Positions 57,601-64,000 of a DNA stretch of 64,000 nt are shown piece by piece. The translations under genes and the position numbers were made by a program. Where the stretch lies: positions 62,001 through 126,000 of the forward strand of contig DASXFD010000057.1 of the NCBI GenBank assembly GCA_036489755.1, written 5' to 3'. Position 1 is the stretch's first letter. Each line of letters begins with the position of its first letter. The stretch is from JABFXX01 sp036489755. Its GTDB lineage: Bacteria; Myxococcota_A; Polyangia; Haliangiales; Haliangiaceae. Under the pieces are notes generated by a model. The model saw nothing but the letters and a program-made list of their open reading frames with translations. It made no database searches and was not told the origin of the DNA.

Positions 57601-60029
57601 TCGCGGTCGGTGATCCCGCCGAGCTCGATCTCGCGCATGGTCAACAGGCGCGTCCACTTCTCCTGCTTCTCGTAGATCGGCGCGAGCGCGGTCGCGGCCG
57701 CGAGGTGCTGTGCGTCGACGGCGAGCACGCGCTCCCACACCGAGCGCGCCTTCTCGAGCAGCGCCGCCGAGCCCGGCTGCGCGTCGGAACGTTTTTGTGC
57801 GAGCTGGGCGGCGCGCGCGACGAGCGGCAGCCGCTTGTCCTTGCCGTCCATGCGATCGGCGATCGCGAGCAGCGCGTCGACGAGCTCGTCTTCCTGACCG
57901 AGCCGCGCGTAGAGCTGCTCGAGCCCGGCGAAGTCGCCGGCCATCGCGTAGAGCTCGCGCAGCGTGCGCAGCGCCTTCGCATGATTCGGCTCGAGCTCGA
58001 GGATCTCCTGCCACGCCGCGGCCGCTTGTTGCGGCGCGGTCAAGCGTTCGGCGTAGACCTGGCCGAGCTTCTCGAGCAGCGCGATCGCCTCTTTCGTCGG
58101 CACCGGCTTCTTCGTGCGCAGCGATGCGACCTGGCGGTGCAGGATCTCGGCGAGCGCGACGTGACGCTTCTCGCGATCGTAGAGGCTCGACAGCGCGGCG
58201 AGCGTGTCGCCCGCGTCGGTGCCCGGCGTCTCGCCGAGGATGCGGTTGTAGATCTCGATCGCGAGCCGCGTGTCGCCGAGCCGCTCGGCGGCGAGCCGCG
58301 CCATCTCGCTCTGCTTGCCGCGACGGTCGTCTCCCGACAGCGCGCGCGATTCTTTGCCGAGCAGATCGATGAGCTGCCGCCACTGCCGGCGCTTCGTGTA
58401 GATCTCTTTGAGCCGCGCGATCGATGCGCTGTCGGCGGGCGCGATCTCGGCGAGCTTCTCGAGCGGCTTGATCGCGTTCGCGAAGTTGCCGAACCGCTCG
58501 GTCCATAGATCTGCGACCTCGCGGAGCAGCTTCACGCGCTCGTCGTCGGGGATGTTCGGCGCTTCGGATTTGCGCGTCAGCACCGCGATCAGATCGTTCC
58601 ACCGGCCGAGCGCGCGGAACTTCGCGGCGAGCTCGTCACCGGCGCGCTGATTTTCGGGATCGAGCTTGAGGATCGCGTTGTAGGTGTTGATCACCATCAC
58701 GTCGAGCTTCAGCCGGTCGCGATAGACCTCGGCCACCTCGAACAGGCGCGCGACCTTGCCCGCAATGTCGGTCTCGCCGAGCCGATCGACCTCGTCCTTC
58801 ATCAGATCGAGCAGCGCGTTCCACTTTTCAGTCCGCCGATAAAGCCGCTGCAACGCCGCGCGCGCCTGCGCCGACGTCGGATCGGCGCGCAAATGCTGCT
58901 TCCAGGCTTCGATCGCCTTTTCGGGGTTGTTCTGCGCCTCGGCGAGCTCGGCGACCTCGGCGGTCGCCGGCCCGGAGCCTCCCTGGACCTGCTTGAGCAT
59001 CGTCATCAGCTTCCCGGTCTCACCCTTCGCGGTGTAGTAGCTGCGATAGAACTCGAGCGCGGCGGGATGCGAGGCCTCCGCCTTGCGCACGCGCCGGAAA
59101 TACTCTTCGGCTTGCTCGAGATCGCCGACGTGCTTCCACAGCACCATCGCGATCTGCAGCAGCATGCCGAGATCTTCGACGCCGGGCCGCGCGCGCAGCG
59201 CCGCCTGATACGCCGACACGACCGCCGGCCAGTCGCCCGACGCCGCGGCGGCATCGGTGACGTAGCGGAGCGCGCGCGGATGCGTCGGATCGAGCTGGAG
59301 CGCGCGGCGCAGCGCCTTGTCGGCGCGTGCCGGATTGCTGGCGCGAACGACGTCGGCGAGCGCGATCAGCGCGGCCGCTTTGTCGTCGGTCGAAGCGGCC
59401 TTGTCGGCGCGCGCTTCGAGCAGATCGGCGAGGTCCTGCTCGCGCTTGCCGAGCCGGTACAGCCGCGCCAGGTGAAACGCCGCCTTGCCGCTGCCCGGAT
59501 CGATGTCGAGCGCCTTCTTGAGATACTGCTCGGCCTCGGGCGCGCGCGGCGCGAACCGCAAATACGCCTCGGCCGCCGAGACATAGAGTTGCGTGGCGAG
59601 GCTGCGATCGGTCGAGCTCTGCGCTTCGTCGACGAACTTCGCGGCGAACTTCTGCCAGTTGACCTCGGAGACGCGCAGCTCGTCGAGGCCTTCTTTCGCC
59701 ATCCCGTCGTTCGGGCGCAGCTCGAGCGCCGCCTGGAATGCCGAGCGCGCTTCCGGCACGTCGCACAGCTCGCCGTCGAGCGTGAGCCCGCGCTCGATGT
59801 GGAGATCGGCCTTGCGATCGGCGCGCTCGGTCGCGGCGAGCTCGGCATCGAGCAGCACGACGACCGCGTCGGGCCGCCCGCGCGAGGTCATGACCTTGCG
59901 CGCCTGTGCAAACCGATGCTCGCGAGGCGTCGCGTCCGCATCGCGTGCAGCGCGAGTCAACGATTCGAGTGCCTGTGCGTCGTCGGGATCGTGCTCGAGT
60001 ACGGCGAGGAGGGAGAACAGGTCGGCCAT
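48693..60029 (-). CDS. Giant tetratricopeptide-repeat protein (3,778 aa)
   Basis: One uninterrupted frame of 3,779 codons. It is built of degenerate TPR helices arranged in a longer unit of roughly 110 residues, with the pattern W..L...LE.R, then R..LL..iA.l.E..L.D...Ai..Y..vL..dP....Al..Le.L. Roughly thirty such units follow one another (for example AIAAYKRLLEADLAS, AIDQFQEVLHGERLW, AISTWESVLELAPER). No signal peptide, membrane helix or enzyme domain seen. A cytoplasmic scaffold is likely. The start is ATG 60029, beginning MADLFSLLAVLEHDPDD; a TTG at 60125 would overlap the divergent ABC gene start and is less likely. Such size in one gene is rare. Confidence 0.9.
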   Translation of the reverse strand: MADLFSLLAVLEHDPDDAQALESLTRAARDADATPREHRFAQARKVMTSRGRPDAVVVLLDAELAATERADRKADLHIERGLTLDGELCDVPEARSAFQAALELRPNDGMAKEGLDELRVSEVNWQKFAAKFVDEAQSSTDRSLATQLYVSAAEAYLRFAPRAPEAEQYLKKALDIDPGSGKAAFHLARLYRLGKREQDLADLLEARADKAASTDDKAAALIALADVVRASNPARADKALRRALQLDPTHPRALRYVTDAAAASGDWPAVVSAYQAALRARPGVEDLGMLLQIAMVLWKHVGDLEQAEEYFRRVRKAEASHPAALEFYRSYYTAKGETGKLMTMLKQVQGGSGPATAEVAELAEAQNNPEKAIEAWKQHLRADPTSAQARAALQRLYRRTEKWNALLDLMKDEVDRLGETDIAGKVARLFEVAEVYRDRLKLDVMVINTYNAILKLDPENQRAGDELAAKFRALGRWNDLIAVLTRKSEAPNIPDDERVKLLREVADLWTERFGNFANAIKPLEKLAEIAPADSASIARLKEIYTKRRQWRQLIDLLGKESRALSGDDRRGKQSEMARLAAERLGDTRLAIEIYNRILGETPGTDAGDTLAALSSLYDREKRHVALAEILHRQVASLRTKKPVPTKEAIALLEKLGQVYAERLTAPQQAAAAWQEILELEPNHAKALRTLRELYAMAGDFAGLEQLYARLGQEDELVDALLAIADRMDGKDKRLPLVARAAQLAQKRSDAQPGSAALLEKARSVWERVLAVDAQHLAAATALAPIYEKQEKWTRLLTMREIELGGITDREARLAKISQIRQLCEQKLSSKTLAFAWALKAFDLDPKSTALYDDVIRLANEPEQWRDVVAAFERALGAGGLTDAARLKLYRELARIAQRRLGDPELARSFHRKVLEVSPDDREAESALEDLASHVADWSELLASFRRRAMREQDPPARAKLLVEAAGIQEQKLVDLDGASATYKDALHAMPGYRNALRALAKVEEARGDWESLAEVLAEDLKQTPDGQPRFDLLMRLGSLEEHSLERPGRALAYYKDALAIPAPGGQPRGNAVDAVARIALDLGLELGDARVPAVKLVLPHLEAAHQAAPQAQALEILRAAATPKDQLELDRALMRIYHVDLGDPAAAWTAALRVLAAAPHDASVRGSLAALAAQLGRDGEWARHLSAALIALQKTGGELRQVRAAATELAQLAGERLADRATAERAWLAVLEVEPDAPDAFDALAAMYRADQRWTDLRALLERRAGVTPSEPQRLTALLQVAVIEEEMLGDAERATAAYRRALELDPGNAAANAALDRLYADAKAWRELEALLARQADFTADANRLIELAYRRAVLFAHELGEPSRAVDLLEDLIARRSGHADGRELLEELLADPKASAVKLRVARLLEPLYERERLFKDLVGVLRVQRVLASGTEAALLLARIATLEETELGSNRNAFDAWLDVLKLEPADERARVELPRLAQWLQRWPEATAALEAAVDATPESDVATRAALLGELATYYDNQLGDAPRAIAAYKRLLEADLASPATTRRASAALARLYEEGQQWPELRGVIRRQAEWAEDVAERRGLLGRVAVLEEEQLRDRAAAIATWRDVLHDQSGDGAALHALERLHTAAGQWRELVDVLRAQIDAGGAAVVASAAGPGAIELLGRIAQIHEHELHEPEEAIAAWLEVLDHDATHARSLGELARLYRAAGRNADLLDVYERQLQSAHGDDAITLQVAIAKLLGGPLARPVEALERWDYILQRDPQHAEALAAVEAALVDHDLRVIAADILRPVYAASAQDERIAQLSLRQAEWTDDRATKLRALTEVVMLREHRLGDKAGAFAAQLQALRYAPGEPELAHVVAETERLAGELGREADLIDAYRAVAPDVLDAEIQRRLYLDIADLSRAVRRDLDLAREFYQKVLDVQPDDRRALAALESIYRETADDAHLVEILLREASPDYGASHDDQVAALSEAANIYVKLGRTDDAISTWESVLELAPERGDVIYSLESLYSSQGRWHDVTELYERRLGFVTSVEEAVALRVQLGELYEKHIHDIEAAVDNYAAALGGNMRQPLAIAALERLLSDPDARPHAAEVLEPVYVAAQRWHDLVRVYEAKLDAAADPADRLKLTRFVARLYEEQLEDFENATRWYARVFREAPSEPSVRDQLQRLATMGDHPETSWGFVAQTYQGYLDDESGDSRDVRDVAIAAAAIYDRRLGDVERAHVAYRRALAIEVDDAVPSTRELVRRLEDLLGRAQRWNELVATYDEVVERGSADDDELRVEALTKRARLLEDGLGDTSRAVDGWREVVLATDSVETPAADRAYRDAVGELERLFRMRSQWHDLVDLLEARLGRTEDHTETAELRLKLAGIYENELQDLPAAIDQFQEVLHGERLWERGVSALERLVIHDDHRARVIELLEPVYRAQDWWQKLVVILDAKLEYVHDPAEQVVTLHEIAEIHEQRGGAIDLALAALARAWRIDVADDAALTKLLSLAGKLHAWDEAARTVEDGAASADNGELAAGLWSRAAEIHESQRNDMPRAISAWRKVDEARPDDVLALAALDRLLALEGRVAELVQIVARRADLSEDAGVRLVLLHRVAALYEDVLNDAPHAIGAYKNVLAVDDTDMAALDALERLYAGPHGDARELAVTLERKIELTSELAARQALRHAAARVYETQLDDVYRAIDQLTAVLADDANEQTGLVDLDRIYGKQKMWPELLDIVDKRALLAANAADRAELAFRAAKLVETELSDPDAAIPRYGAVLGMVPAHAGAREALEQLMQRDEHVLASTPILERVYRAEREAPGLIRVYERRLAVSDRDPAARRADWQALAETRETIANQPAQAFVVWGRALADDPEDVDLLQPLSRLAETQNLWRELATLLDERLGEGRALPPDTEQLYAMRLGQIGEERLSDLDRAAKAYDRATTGPEPRAALAALERVLARANKPAELAAVLRRQSEAADGDVQAADYRYREGDLQETALRAPAAAITAYRDVLGLVPTHGQARAALERMIDTAPDHRRDLVEILEPLFEQDGDAARLVRVLDAKLAITDDPIDRAQILQRLVELHEIKLGDRARALDAALRWLASDGESLQALAEVERLAGVLGVWRDVAQRLGEIVRAPESLVRSPDVQVGLLVFLGKVQRERLGQNLDAVATYRAALELEPDALVALDPLIAILRQHDDWRALADALRRRGKIAHDPAERRTAFAEVAELSEHGGDRNGAIAAWREISTEDETDRDALAQLARIYRQAPDDAAHLVETLSRAARFASTPDEEKPLRIEIAQLENETPRAVAAWQGVVDLDPEDLAALGQLEAAHARAGDWIAVGDIQTRRLDLAKTTQERVGIYAEMARLAETRRNSVDDAITAWYAALDTDNTHQRGYDELERLLAVASRWHDLVELLERRAELYGSLGDHAAELGTLARAADVWEGKLDNPDAAGEVLEKILAREPTSVAALTRLSKIYERAGDWDKCKRTLEQALQLVSHGAPQGRDAADLFFRLGEVARLGDSDDETAIQHFQQALHHEPGHAPAIAALEKLARDRRDNVLLADMLQRRLQTTPPGERLGLLVELAELERKAGRTDAALAALAQAANSAPDDVRVLGPLADMFFATGRLDEAAPIYDQLATDAKAARRMKDVAKFRQRQGSILEARGDRPGAQAAYEEALRVNPTDVVTMTGLGRLYFTGGDWEKARKIYQSLVLQNIDSEIGVTKGEVYWALGKIHIELGQAPKAKSMFQRGLEIEPGNQKLKEALTQLV

Positions 60030-60117
60030 GGCCCCGGGGTTTTCGATGCTATCGGAGATCGTCCGGAGTGGGAGCGGACTCGTCGCGCTTTTCGCGATGT
60101 TGTATACGAGATGCGGG

Positions 60118-61926
60118 GTGTCCAAAAGCTCGCTCGCCTACCTCCGGCCGTATCGAGGCGTGCTCGCGATCGGCGTGCTCACGGTCATCGCGACGAACGT
60201 CTGTTACCTGGGCGTCGTCAAATACCTGAGCTCGTCGGTGCAAGCGCTCAAGGACGGGCGCCCCGCCGACGTGCCGCTCGAAGTGATCTGGCTCGTCGTG
60301 TTCGCGATCGCGACGGCGCTGACCCGCATCGGCTCGCGCGTGTGGATCTTCAACGCCGCGCGCGCCGCCGAGTACGACCTTCGCAGCGATCTGTTCGGCC
60401 ATGCGCTGCGGCTCACGCCGGGCTACTACCGCGACCATCCGACCGGCGACGTGATGTCGCGGCTCACCAACGACGTGCAGGTCGTGCGCGCGATGTGGGG
60501 CGCCGGGCTCGTGCACCTCGCGAACTTCGTGACGTCGTTTCTGACCGTCGTGCCGTTCATGCTGTCGATCGAGCCGACCGTCGCGCTCGTCGCGATCGTG
60601 CCGTACCCGCTGATCTTCGTCGTCGGTCAGGCGCTGTCGAAACGGATCTATCGCACGCAGCGCGAGGTCCAGGCCGAGCTCGGCGGGTTGTCGGCGCGCA
60701 TTCAAGAGGACCTGGGCGCGATCCAGGTCATCAAGACCTACGGGCTCGAAGAGCTGCGCCGCGCGGGCTTCCTCGAAGGCAGCCGCCGCTTGCTCGACAA
60801 GAACATGGATGCCGCGAAGGTTCGCGTGCAGCTCGGGCCCACGCTCAACGCGCTCGCCGCGACCGCGACCGCGCTGCTCTTGCTGATGGGCGGCCGTGCG
60901 GTGATCAACGGCGACATGAGCGTCGGCGATTACACGGCGCTGTCGGCGCTGCTCGGCCGGCTCGTGTGGCCGACGCTGACGCTCGGCTTCATGCTCGCGC
61001 TCGTCCAGCGCGGCCGCGCCTCGTGGATGCGGCTCGTGCAGCTGCAAGAAACGCCGCCCGACATCGCCGATGGCACCGGCGAGCCGCTCGCGAAGATCGC
61101 GGCACCCGCGCACGTTGCGGTCACCGGGCTCACGATCCAGATCGGCGAGCGCAAGCTGCTCGACGACGTCAGCTTCGAGCTCGCCCCCGGCACCGTCACC
61201 GCGATCGTCGGCCGCACCGGCGCGGGCAAGTCGACGCTCGTCGAGGCGCTGTGCCGGCTCATTCCGGTGCCGGCGGGCTCGATCGCGATCGACGGCCGCG
61301 ACATCACGACGCTGCCGCTCGCGTCGCTGCGCGCGCAGATCGGCTACGCGCCGCAAGAGGCGTTCCTATTCTCGACGACGATCTCCGACAACATCGCGAT
61401 GGGCTACGGCGGCGGCACCGCGATTCCGGCCGCGCGCCGCGCCGAGCTCGAGCGCGCCGGCGCCGCCGAGTCCGCGCCGGATCTATCGAACGAGCCGCGC
61501 GTGGTCGCCGCCGCGGAGGCCGCCGGGCTCGTGCGCGACCTCGCGGCCATGCCCGACCGGCTCGCGACGATCGTCGGCGAGCGCGGCATCACGTTGTCGG
61601 GCGGGCAGCGCCAGCGCGTCGCGCTCGCCCGCGCGATCGCCGCGTCGCCTCGACTGCTCGTGCTCGACGATTCGCTGGCGAGCGTCGACGCCGAGACCGA
61701 GCGCGTGATCCTCGGCAACCTCCGATCCGTGATGGCGGGCCGCACCGCCGCGCTGATCTCGCACCGCGTGGCCGCGATCAAAGACGCCGACCAGATCCTC
61801 GTGATCGATCAAGGCAAGCTCGTCGAGCGCGGCACCCACGCGCAGCTGATCGCGCACAGCGGCGTCTACGCCGAGCTCTACCGCACGCAGCTCGACACCG
61901 AGCTCGACATTCGCGAGGCCGGGTGA
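60118..61926 (+). CDS. ABC exporter half-transporter, degenerate-site subunit
   Basis: About 602 aa: six-helix exporter domain (1-~320) fused to an ATPase. Walker A GRTGAGKST, Q-loop YAPQEAF, signature LSGGQRQR, Walker B LLVLDDSLASVD, H-loop ISHR. The catalytic Glu after Walker B is Asp, as in the degenerate half of heterodimeric exporters. It is divergent from the TPR gene and joined to the next ABC gene through a mini-ORF. GTG 60118 is chosen (MSKSSLAYLRPYRG); ATG 60097 is possible. Substrate unknown; no C39 peptidase domain. Confidence 0.93.
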   Translation: MSKSSLAYLRPYRGVLAIGVLTVIATNVCYLGVVKYLSSSVQALKDGRPADVPLEVIWLVVFAIATALTRIGSRVWIFNAARAAEYDLRSDLFGHALRLTPGYYRDHPTGDVMSRLTNDVQVVRAMWGAGLVHLANFVTSFLTVVPFMLSIEPTVALVAIVPYPLIFVVGQALSKRIYRTQREVQAELGGLSARIQEDLGAIQVIKTYGLEELRRAGFLEGSRRLLDKNMDAAKVRVQLGPTLNALAATATALLLLMGGRAVINGDMSVGDYTALSALLGRLVWPTLTLGFMLALVQRGRASWMRLVQLQETPPDIADGTGEPLAKIAAPAHVAVTGLTIQIGERKLLDDVSFELAPGTVTAIVGRTGAGKSTLVEALCRLIPVPAGSIAIDGRDITTLPLASLRAQIGYAPQEAFLFSTTISDNIAMGYGGGTAIPAARRAELERAGAAESAPDLSNEPRVVAAAEAAGLVRDLAAMPDRLATIVGERGITLSGGQRQRVALARAIAASPRLLVLDDSLASVDAETERVILGNLRSVMAGRTAALISHRVAAIKDADQILVIDQGKLVERGTHAQLIAHSGVYAELYRTQLDTELDIREAG

Positions 61927-61985
61927 TGCCGAGCGAGCGAGTTCGGAGCGCCGGGGCGCGCCTCGGCGAGCGAGGCGGAAAATAA
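61926..61985 (+). CDS. 19-codon bridging mini-ORF between the two ABC genes (copy B)
   Basis: Exactly 60 nt, like copy A. The ATG overlaps the TGA of the first ABC gene (TGATG) and its TAA overlaps the ATG of the second (TAATG). The peptide is MPSERVRSAGARLGERGGK, sharing M-x-S-E-R and length with copy A. The DNA also opens with AGCGAGCGA and carries GGCGAGCGAGG near the end, but the centre differs. Probable translational coupler. Confidence 0.5.
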   Translation: MPSERVRSAGARLGERGGK

Positions 61986-63820
61986 TGGCGACGGCGGAAG
62001 CTCCGCGCGGAACCGGCATCCAAGCCGAGGCCGTCCTCGGCAAAGCGTACGACCTGCGCCTCATGCAGCGGGTCGCGACGTACGTGAAGCCGCACACGGC
62101 GCTGCTCGGCGCGTGGGTCGTGTTCATGCTCATCGGCATCGCGTGCGATATCGCGCAGCCGGCCGTCGTGATGTACGCGCTCCACCATCACATCCTCGGC
62201 GGCGACATCACCGCGCTGCCCTACGACGCCGGCGTCTACTTCGCGCTCGTCGCCGGCCAGTGTGCCGCCGCGTTCTTCGAGCAGTGGTTCTTGCAGCTCG
62301 CCGGCCAGCGCACGATGCACGACCTGCGCGTCTCGATCTTCGATCACGTGCTCGCGCAGCGCGCCGCGTTCTTCGATCGAATCCCGGTCGGCCGCTTGAT
62401 GACGCGCATGACGAACGACATCGAGAGCCTCAACGAGATGTTCGCGCAGGGCGCGATCACGCTGATCGCCGACGCGATCAAGGCGATCGGCATCGTCGTC
62501 GTGATGGTCGACATCGCGTGGGGCTTGTCGGTGATGACGTTCCTGACGCTGCCGCTCGTGGTCGTGCTCGTCGAGGTCGCACGCCGCGCGATGCGCAAGT
62601 CGTTCCGCCAGATCCGCGTGCGGCTCGCCGCGATGAACGCGTTCGCGCAGGAGCACCTGTTCGGCATTCGCGTCGTGCAGCTGCTCGGACGCGCGTCGAC
62701 CGCACAGCGCGAGTACGACGAGATCAACGCCGGTCACCGCGACGCGTATCTCTTGCAGATTCGCGCCGACGCCGCGATGTACGCGCTCGTCGAAGCGATC
62801 AGCTACATCGCAGTCGGCCTCATCATCTGGTATGCGGCCGGTCACCGCGCCGCCGACGCGGCAACGATCGCGGTCGTCGTCGCGTTCATCGAGTACGTCA
62901 ACAAGTTCTTCATCCCGATTCGCGATCTGTCGGCGAAGTACGCCGTCATGCAGGGCGCGATGGCCGCGAGCGAGCGCATCTTCCAGCTGCTCGACACGCA
63001 CGAGTGGGACGGCGGCGATGAGCCGGGCGCCGCGAGCGAGCGTCCCGCCGCGGTCGACCGTGACCGCGTAGCGAGCGAGCCGGTAATAGACCTCTCCGAC
63101 GTTCGCTTCACGTACGGCGCGGAGCCGGTGCTGCGCGGCGTGAACGTCCGCGTGCCGCGCGGCGCGACCGTCGCGCTGGTCGGCGCGACCGGCTCGGGCA
63201 AGTCGACCGTGATCAAGCTGCTCACGCGGCTCTACGAGCGAACGTCCGGCACGATCCGCATCGACGGCGTCGATGTCCGTGAGATCCCGCTCCCCGAGCT
63301 GCGGCGGCGGATCACGGTCGTGTCCCAGGACGTCACGTTGTTCGCCGGCACGCTCTCCGAGAACATCAGCCTCGGCAAGCCATGCGAGCGCGCGCAGATC
63401 GAAGCGGCGGTCCGGCGCGTCGGGCTCGATCGCGCGCTCGGCCGGCGTGCCGGCTCGCAGACGCTCGAGCGCCTCGACGAGCGGGTCGCGGAGCGCGGTG
63501 CGAACTTCTCCGCCGGCGAGCGCCAGCTGGTCGCGTTCGCGCGCGCCCTCCTGAGGGACCCCGAGATCCTCGTCCTCGACGAGGCCACCGCGCACGTCGA
63601 TCCCGAGGCCGAGGTCCTGATCGAGCGCGGCGTTCACGAGCTGATGAAAGGCCGCACGACGCTGGTGATCGCCCACCGGCTGTCGACGATCCGCAACGCG
63701 GACCTGATCGTCGTCATGGACAAGGGCCAGATCGTCGAGCAAGGCACGCACGACGAGCTCGTGGCCAAGGGCGGGCTCTACGCCGCGCTCGAGAAGACGT
63801 TCCGCCGCCAGGATGGCTGA
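61985..63820 (+). CDS. ABC exporter half-transporter, catalytic subunit, with in-frame repeat
   Basis: 611 aa: six-helix domain (~35-335), linker, ATPase (~370-611) with Walker A GATGSGKST, Walker B ILVLDEATAHVD (canonical Glu), H-loop IAHR, and an altered signature FSAGERQL instead of LSGGQ. This complements the first subunit: one consensus ATP site, one degenerate, as in MdlAB/TM287-288-type exporters. The linker (~350-366) contains SERPAAVDRDRVASE, encoded by copy C of the dispersed repeat, so the repeat was inserted in frame in a tolerant loop. Confidence 0.94.
   Translation: MATAEAPRGTGIQAEAVLGKAYDLRLMQRVATYVKPHTALLGAWVVFMLIGIACDIAQPAVVMYALHHHILGGDITALPYDAGVYFALVAGQCAAAFFEQWFLQLAGQRTMHDLRVSIFDHVLAQRAAFFDRIPVGRLMTRMTNDIESLNEMFAQGAITLIADAIKAIGIVVVMVDIAWGLSVMTFLTLPLVVVLVEVARRAMRKSFRQIRVRLAAMNAFAQEHLFGIRVVQLLGRASTAQREYDEINAGHRDAYLLQIRADAAMYALVEAISYIAVGLIIWYAAGHRAADAATIAVVVAFIEYVNKFFIPIRDLSAKYAVMQGAMAASERIFQLLDTHEWDGGDEPGAASERPAAVDRDRVASEPVIDLSDVRFTYGAEPVLRGVNVRVPRGATVALVGATGSGKSTVIKLLTRLYERTSGTIRIDGVDVREIPLPELRRRITVVSQDVTLFAGTLSENISLGKPCERAQIEAAVRRVGLDRALGRRAGSQTLERLDERVAERGANFSAGERQLVAFARALLRDPEILVLDEATAHVDPEAEVLIERGVHELMKGRTTLVIAHRLSTIRNADLIVVMDKGQIVEQGTHDELVAKGGLYAALEKTFRRQDG
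63034..63079 (+). repeat. Dispersed 46-nt repeat, copy C, in frame inside the ABC gene
   Basis: GAGCGAGCG ... GCGAGCGAG with the inner hairpin CGCGGTC-GACCGT-GACCGCG. Matches copy A (11840-11885, opposite strand) at 42 of 46 positions. It is read in the same frame as copy A (SER..AVD.DRVASE). Confidence 0.8.
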
Positions 63821-63831
63821 ACGCGCTACGG

Positions 63832-63852
63832 CTGTCGGCCTCGGACCGACAG
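63832..63852 (+). terminator. Hairpin after the ABC genes, possible terminator
   Basis: CTGTCGG-CCTCGGA-CCGACAG, a perfect 7-bp stem with a 7-nt loop, 11 bp after the ABC stop. No T-run follows, so termination would need help from Rho or NusA. Confidence 0.4.
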
Positions 63853-63895
63853 AACGTCGCCGTCGCCGACATAGCCCGCGGAGCTCGCGCGCGAC

Positions 63896-63904
63896 TGATA
63901 TGAT
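63896..63904 (+). promoter_or_regulatory. Extended -10-like TGATATGAT before the last gene
   Basis: TG-A-TATGAT is close to the extended -10 consensus. The ATG at 63914 follows after nine bases, so the leader would be absent or very short. Confidence 0.4.
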
Positions 63905-63913
63905 GGCGCTGGA

Positions 63914-64000
63914 ATGCCGGGACGAATGCCCGACAGGTTTCGCGCCGCGATCGATCTGATGGCGGATGGCGCGATCTTCGCGGACACGACGACCGGTGAG
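63914..64000 (+). CDS. 5' end of an unidentified gene
   Basis: 29 codons open to the window edge, reading MPGRMPDRFRAAIDL and then MADGAIFADTTTGE. Too short to assign. ATG 63914 is preferred for its position after an extended -10-like box; the second Met (63926) is possible. No Shine-Dalgarno. Confidence 0.45.
   Translation, partial: MPGRMPDRFRAAIDLMADGAIFADTTTGE

Noticed and set aside
48693..60029. CRISPR-like or tandem DNA repeats
   Set aside because: The repetition is at protein level (TPR helices). No identical DNA repeats with regular spacers were seen here or anywhere in the window.

Overview
The window is bacterial chromosome with very high G+C (about two thirds or more by eye) and almost no gaps between genes. 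It looks like a myxobacterium-type genome (Myxococcota, in the Haliangium/Kofleria/Polyangia range). Reasons: three Hanks-type Ser/Thr kinases, an ECF sigma factor coupled to a kinase, an FHA protein, a TIGR02996 ('LVYADWL..RGD..GE') protein, many orphan lipoproteins, a FN3 secreted protein and a giant TPR protein. The assignment is inferred from gene content; no rRNA or tRNA gene was found.

Layout. 1-3301: the 5' end of prfB (with its programmed +1 frameshift), a TIGR02996 protein, purF and an FHA/coiled-coil protein. 3350-6671: a membrane protein, a lipoprotein and a kinase. 6830-13224 (minus): purB, a 19-codon mini-ORF, purC and long-form purL. 13333-19217: a secreted FN3 protein, two kinases, an ECF sigma factor, a poly-proline secreted protein, a tail-anchored protein and dut. 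19244-35271 (minus): the translation/RNA cluster rimP-nusA-ylxR-infB-(lipoprotein)-ylxP-rbfA-nrnA-(diheme lipoprotein)-truB-rpsO-(foreign-looking cassette)-pnp. 35443-37768: a nitrilase-family amidase and small lipoprotein/membrane genes. 37779-45540 (minus): queA-tgt-yajC-secD-secF-recJ. 45605-48650: a HEAT-repeat secreted protein, a 334-bp palindrome-bearing gap and a double-glycine-leader peptide. 48693-60029 (minus): one 3,778-residue TPR gene. 60118-63820: a heterodimeric ABC exporter. The window ends in a partial gene at 63914.

The housekeeping blocks cover purine synthesis, transcription and translation factors, tRNA modification, Sec export and DNA repair. Small exported proteins of unknown role are set into them. 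Several of these start with no Shine-Dalgarno but with a TAnnnT box exactly 6-7 nt before the start codon, often built on the upstream gene's stop codon. This predicts leaderless mRNAs.

The most unusual observations are: (1) a repeat that forms 60-nt, 19-codon mini-ORFs joining genes by stop/start overlaps at two operon junctions, with a third copy in frame inside an ABC transporter; (2) the leaderless start pattern; (3) a lower-GC cassette between rpsO and pnp with an N-terminally truncated gene overlapping a lipoprotein gene by ATGA; (4) a microcin-like double-glycine peptide next to the giant TPR gene and ABC exporter; (5) an intrinsic terminator with UUCG loop and U7 just upstream of rimP; (6) ylxR with an apparent CTG start.
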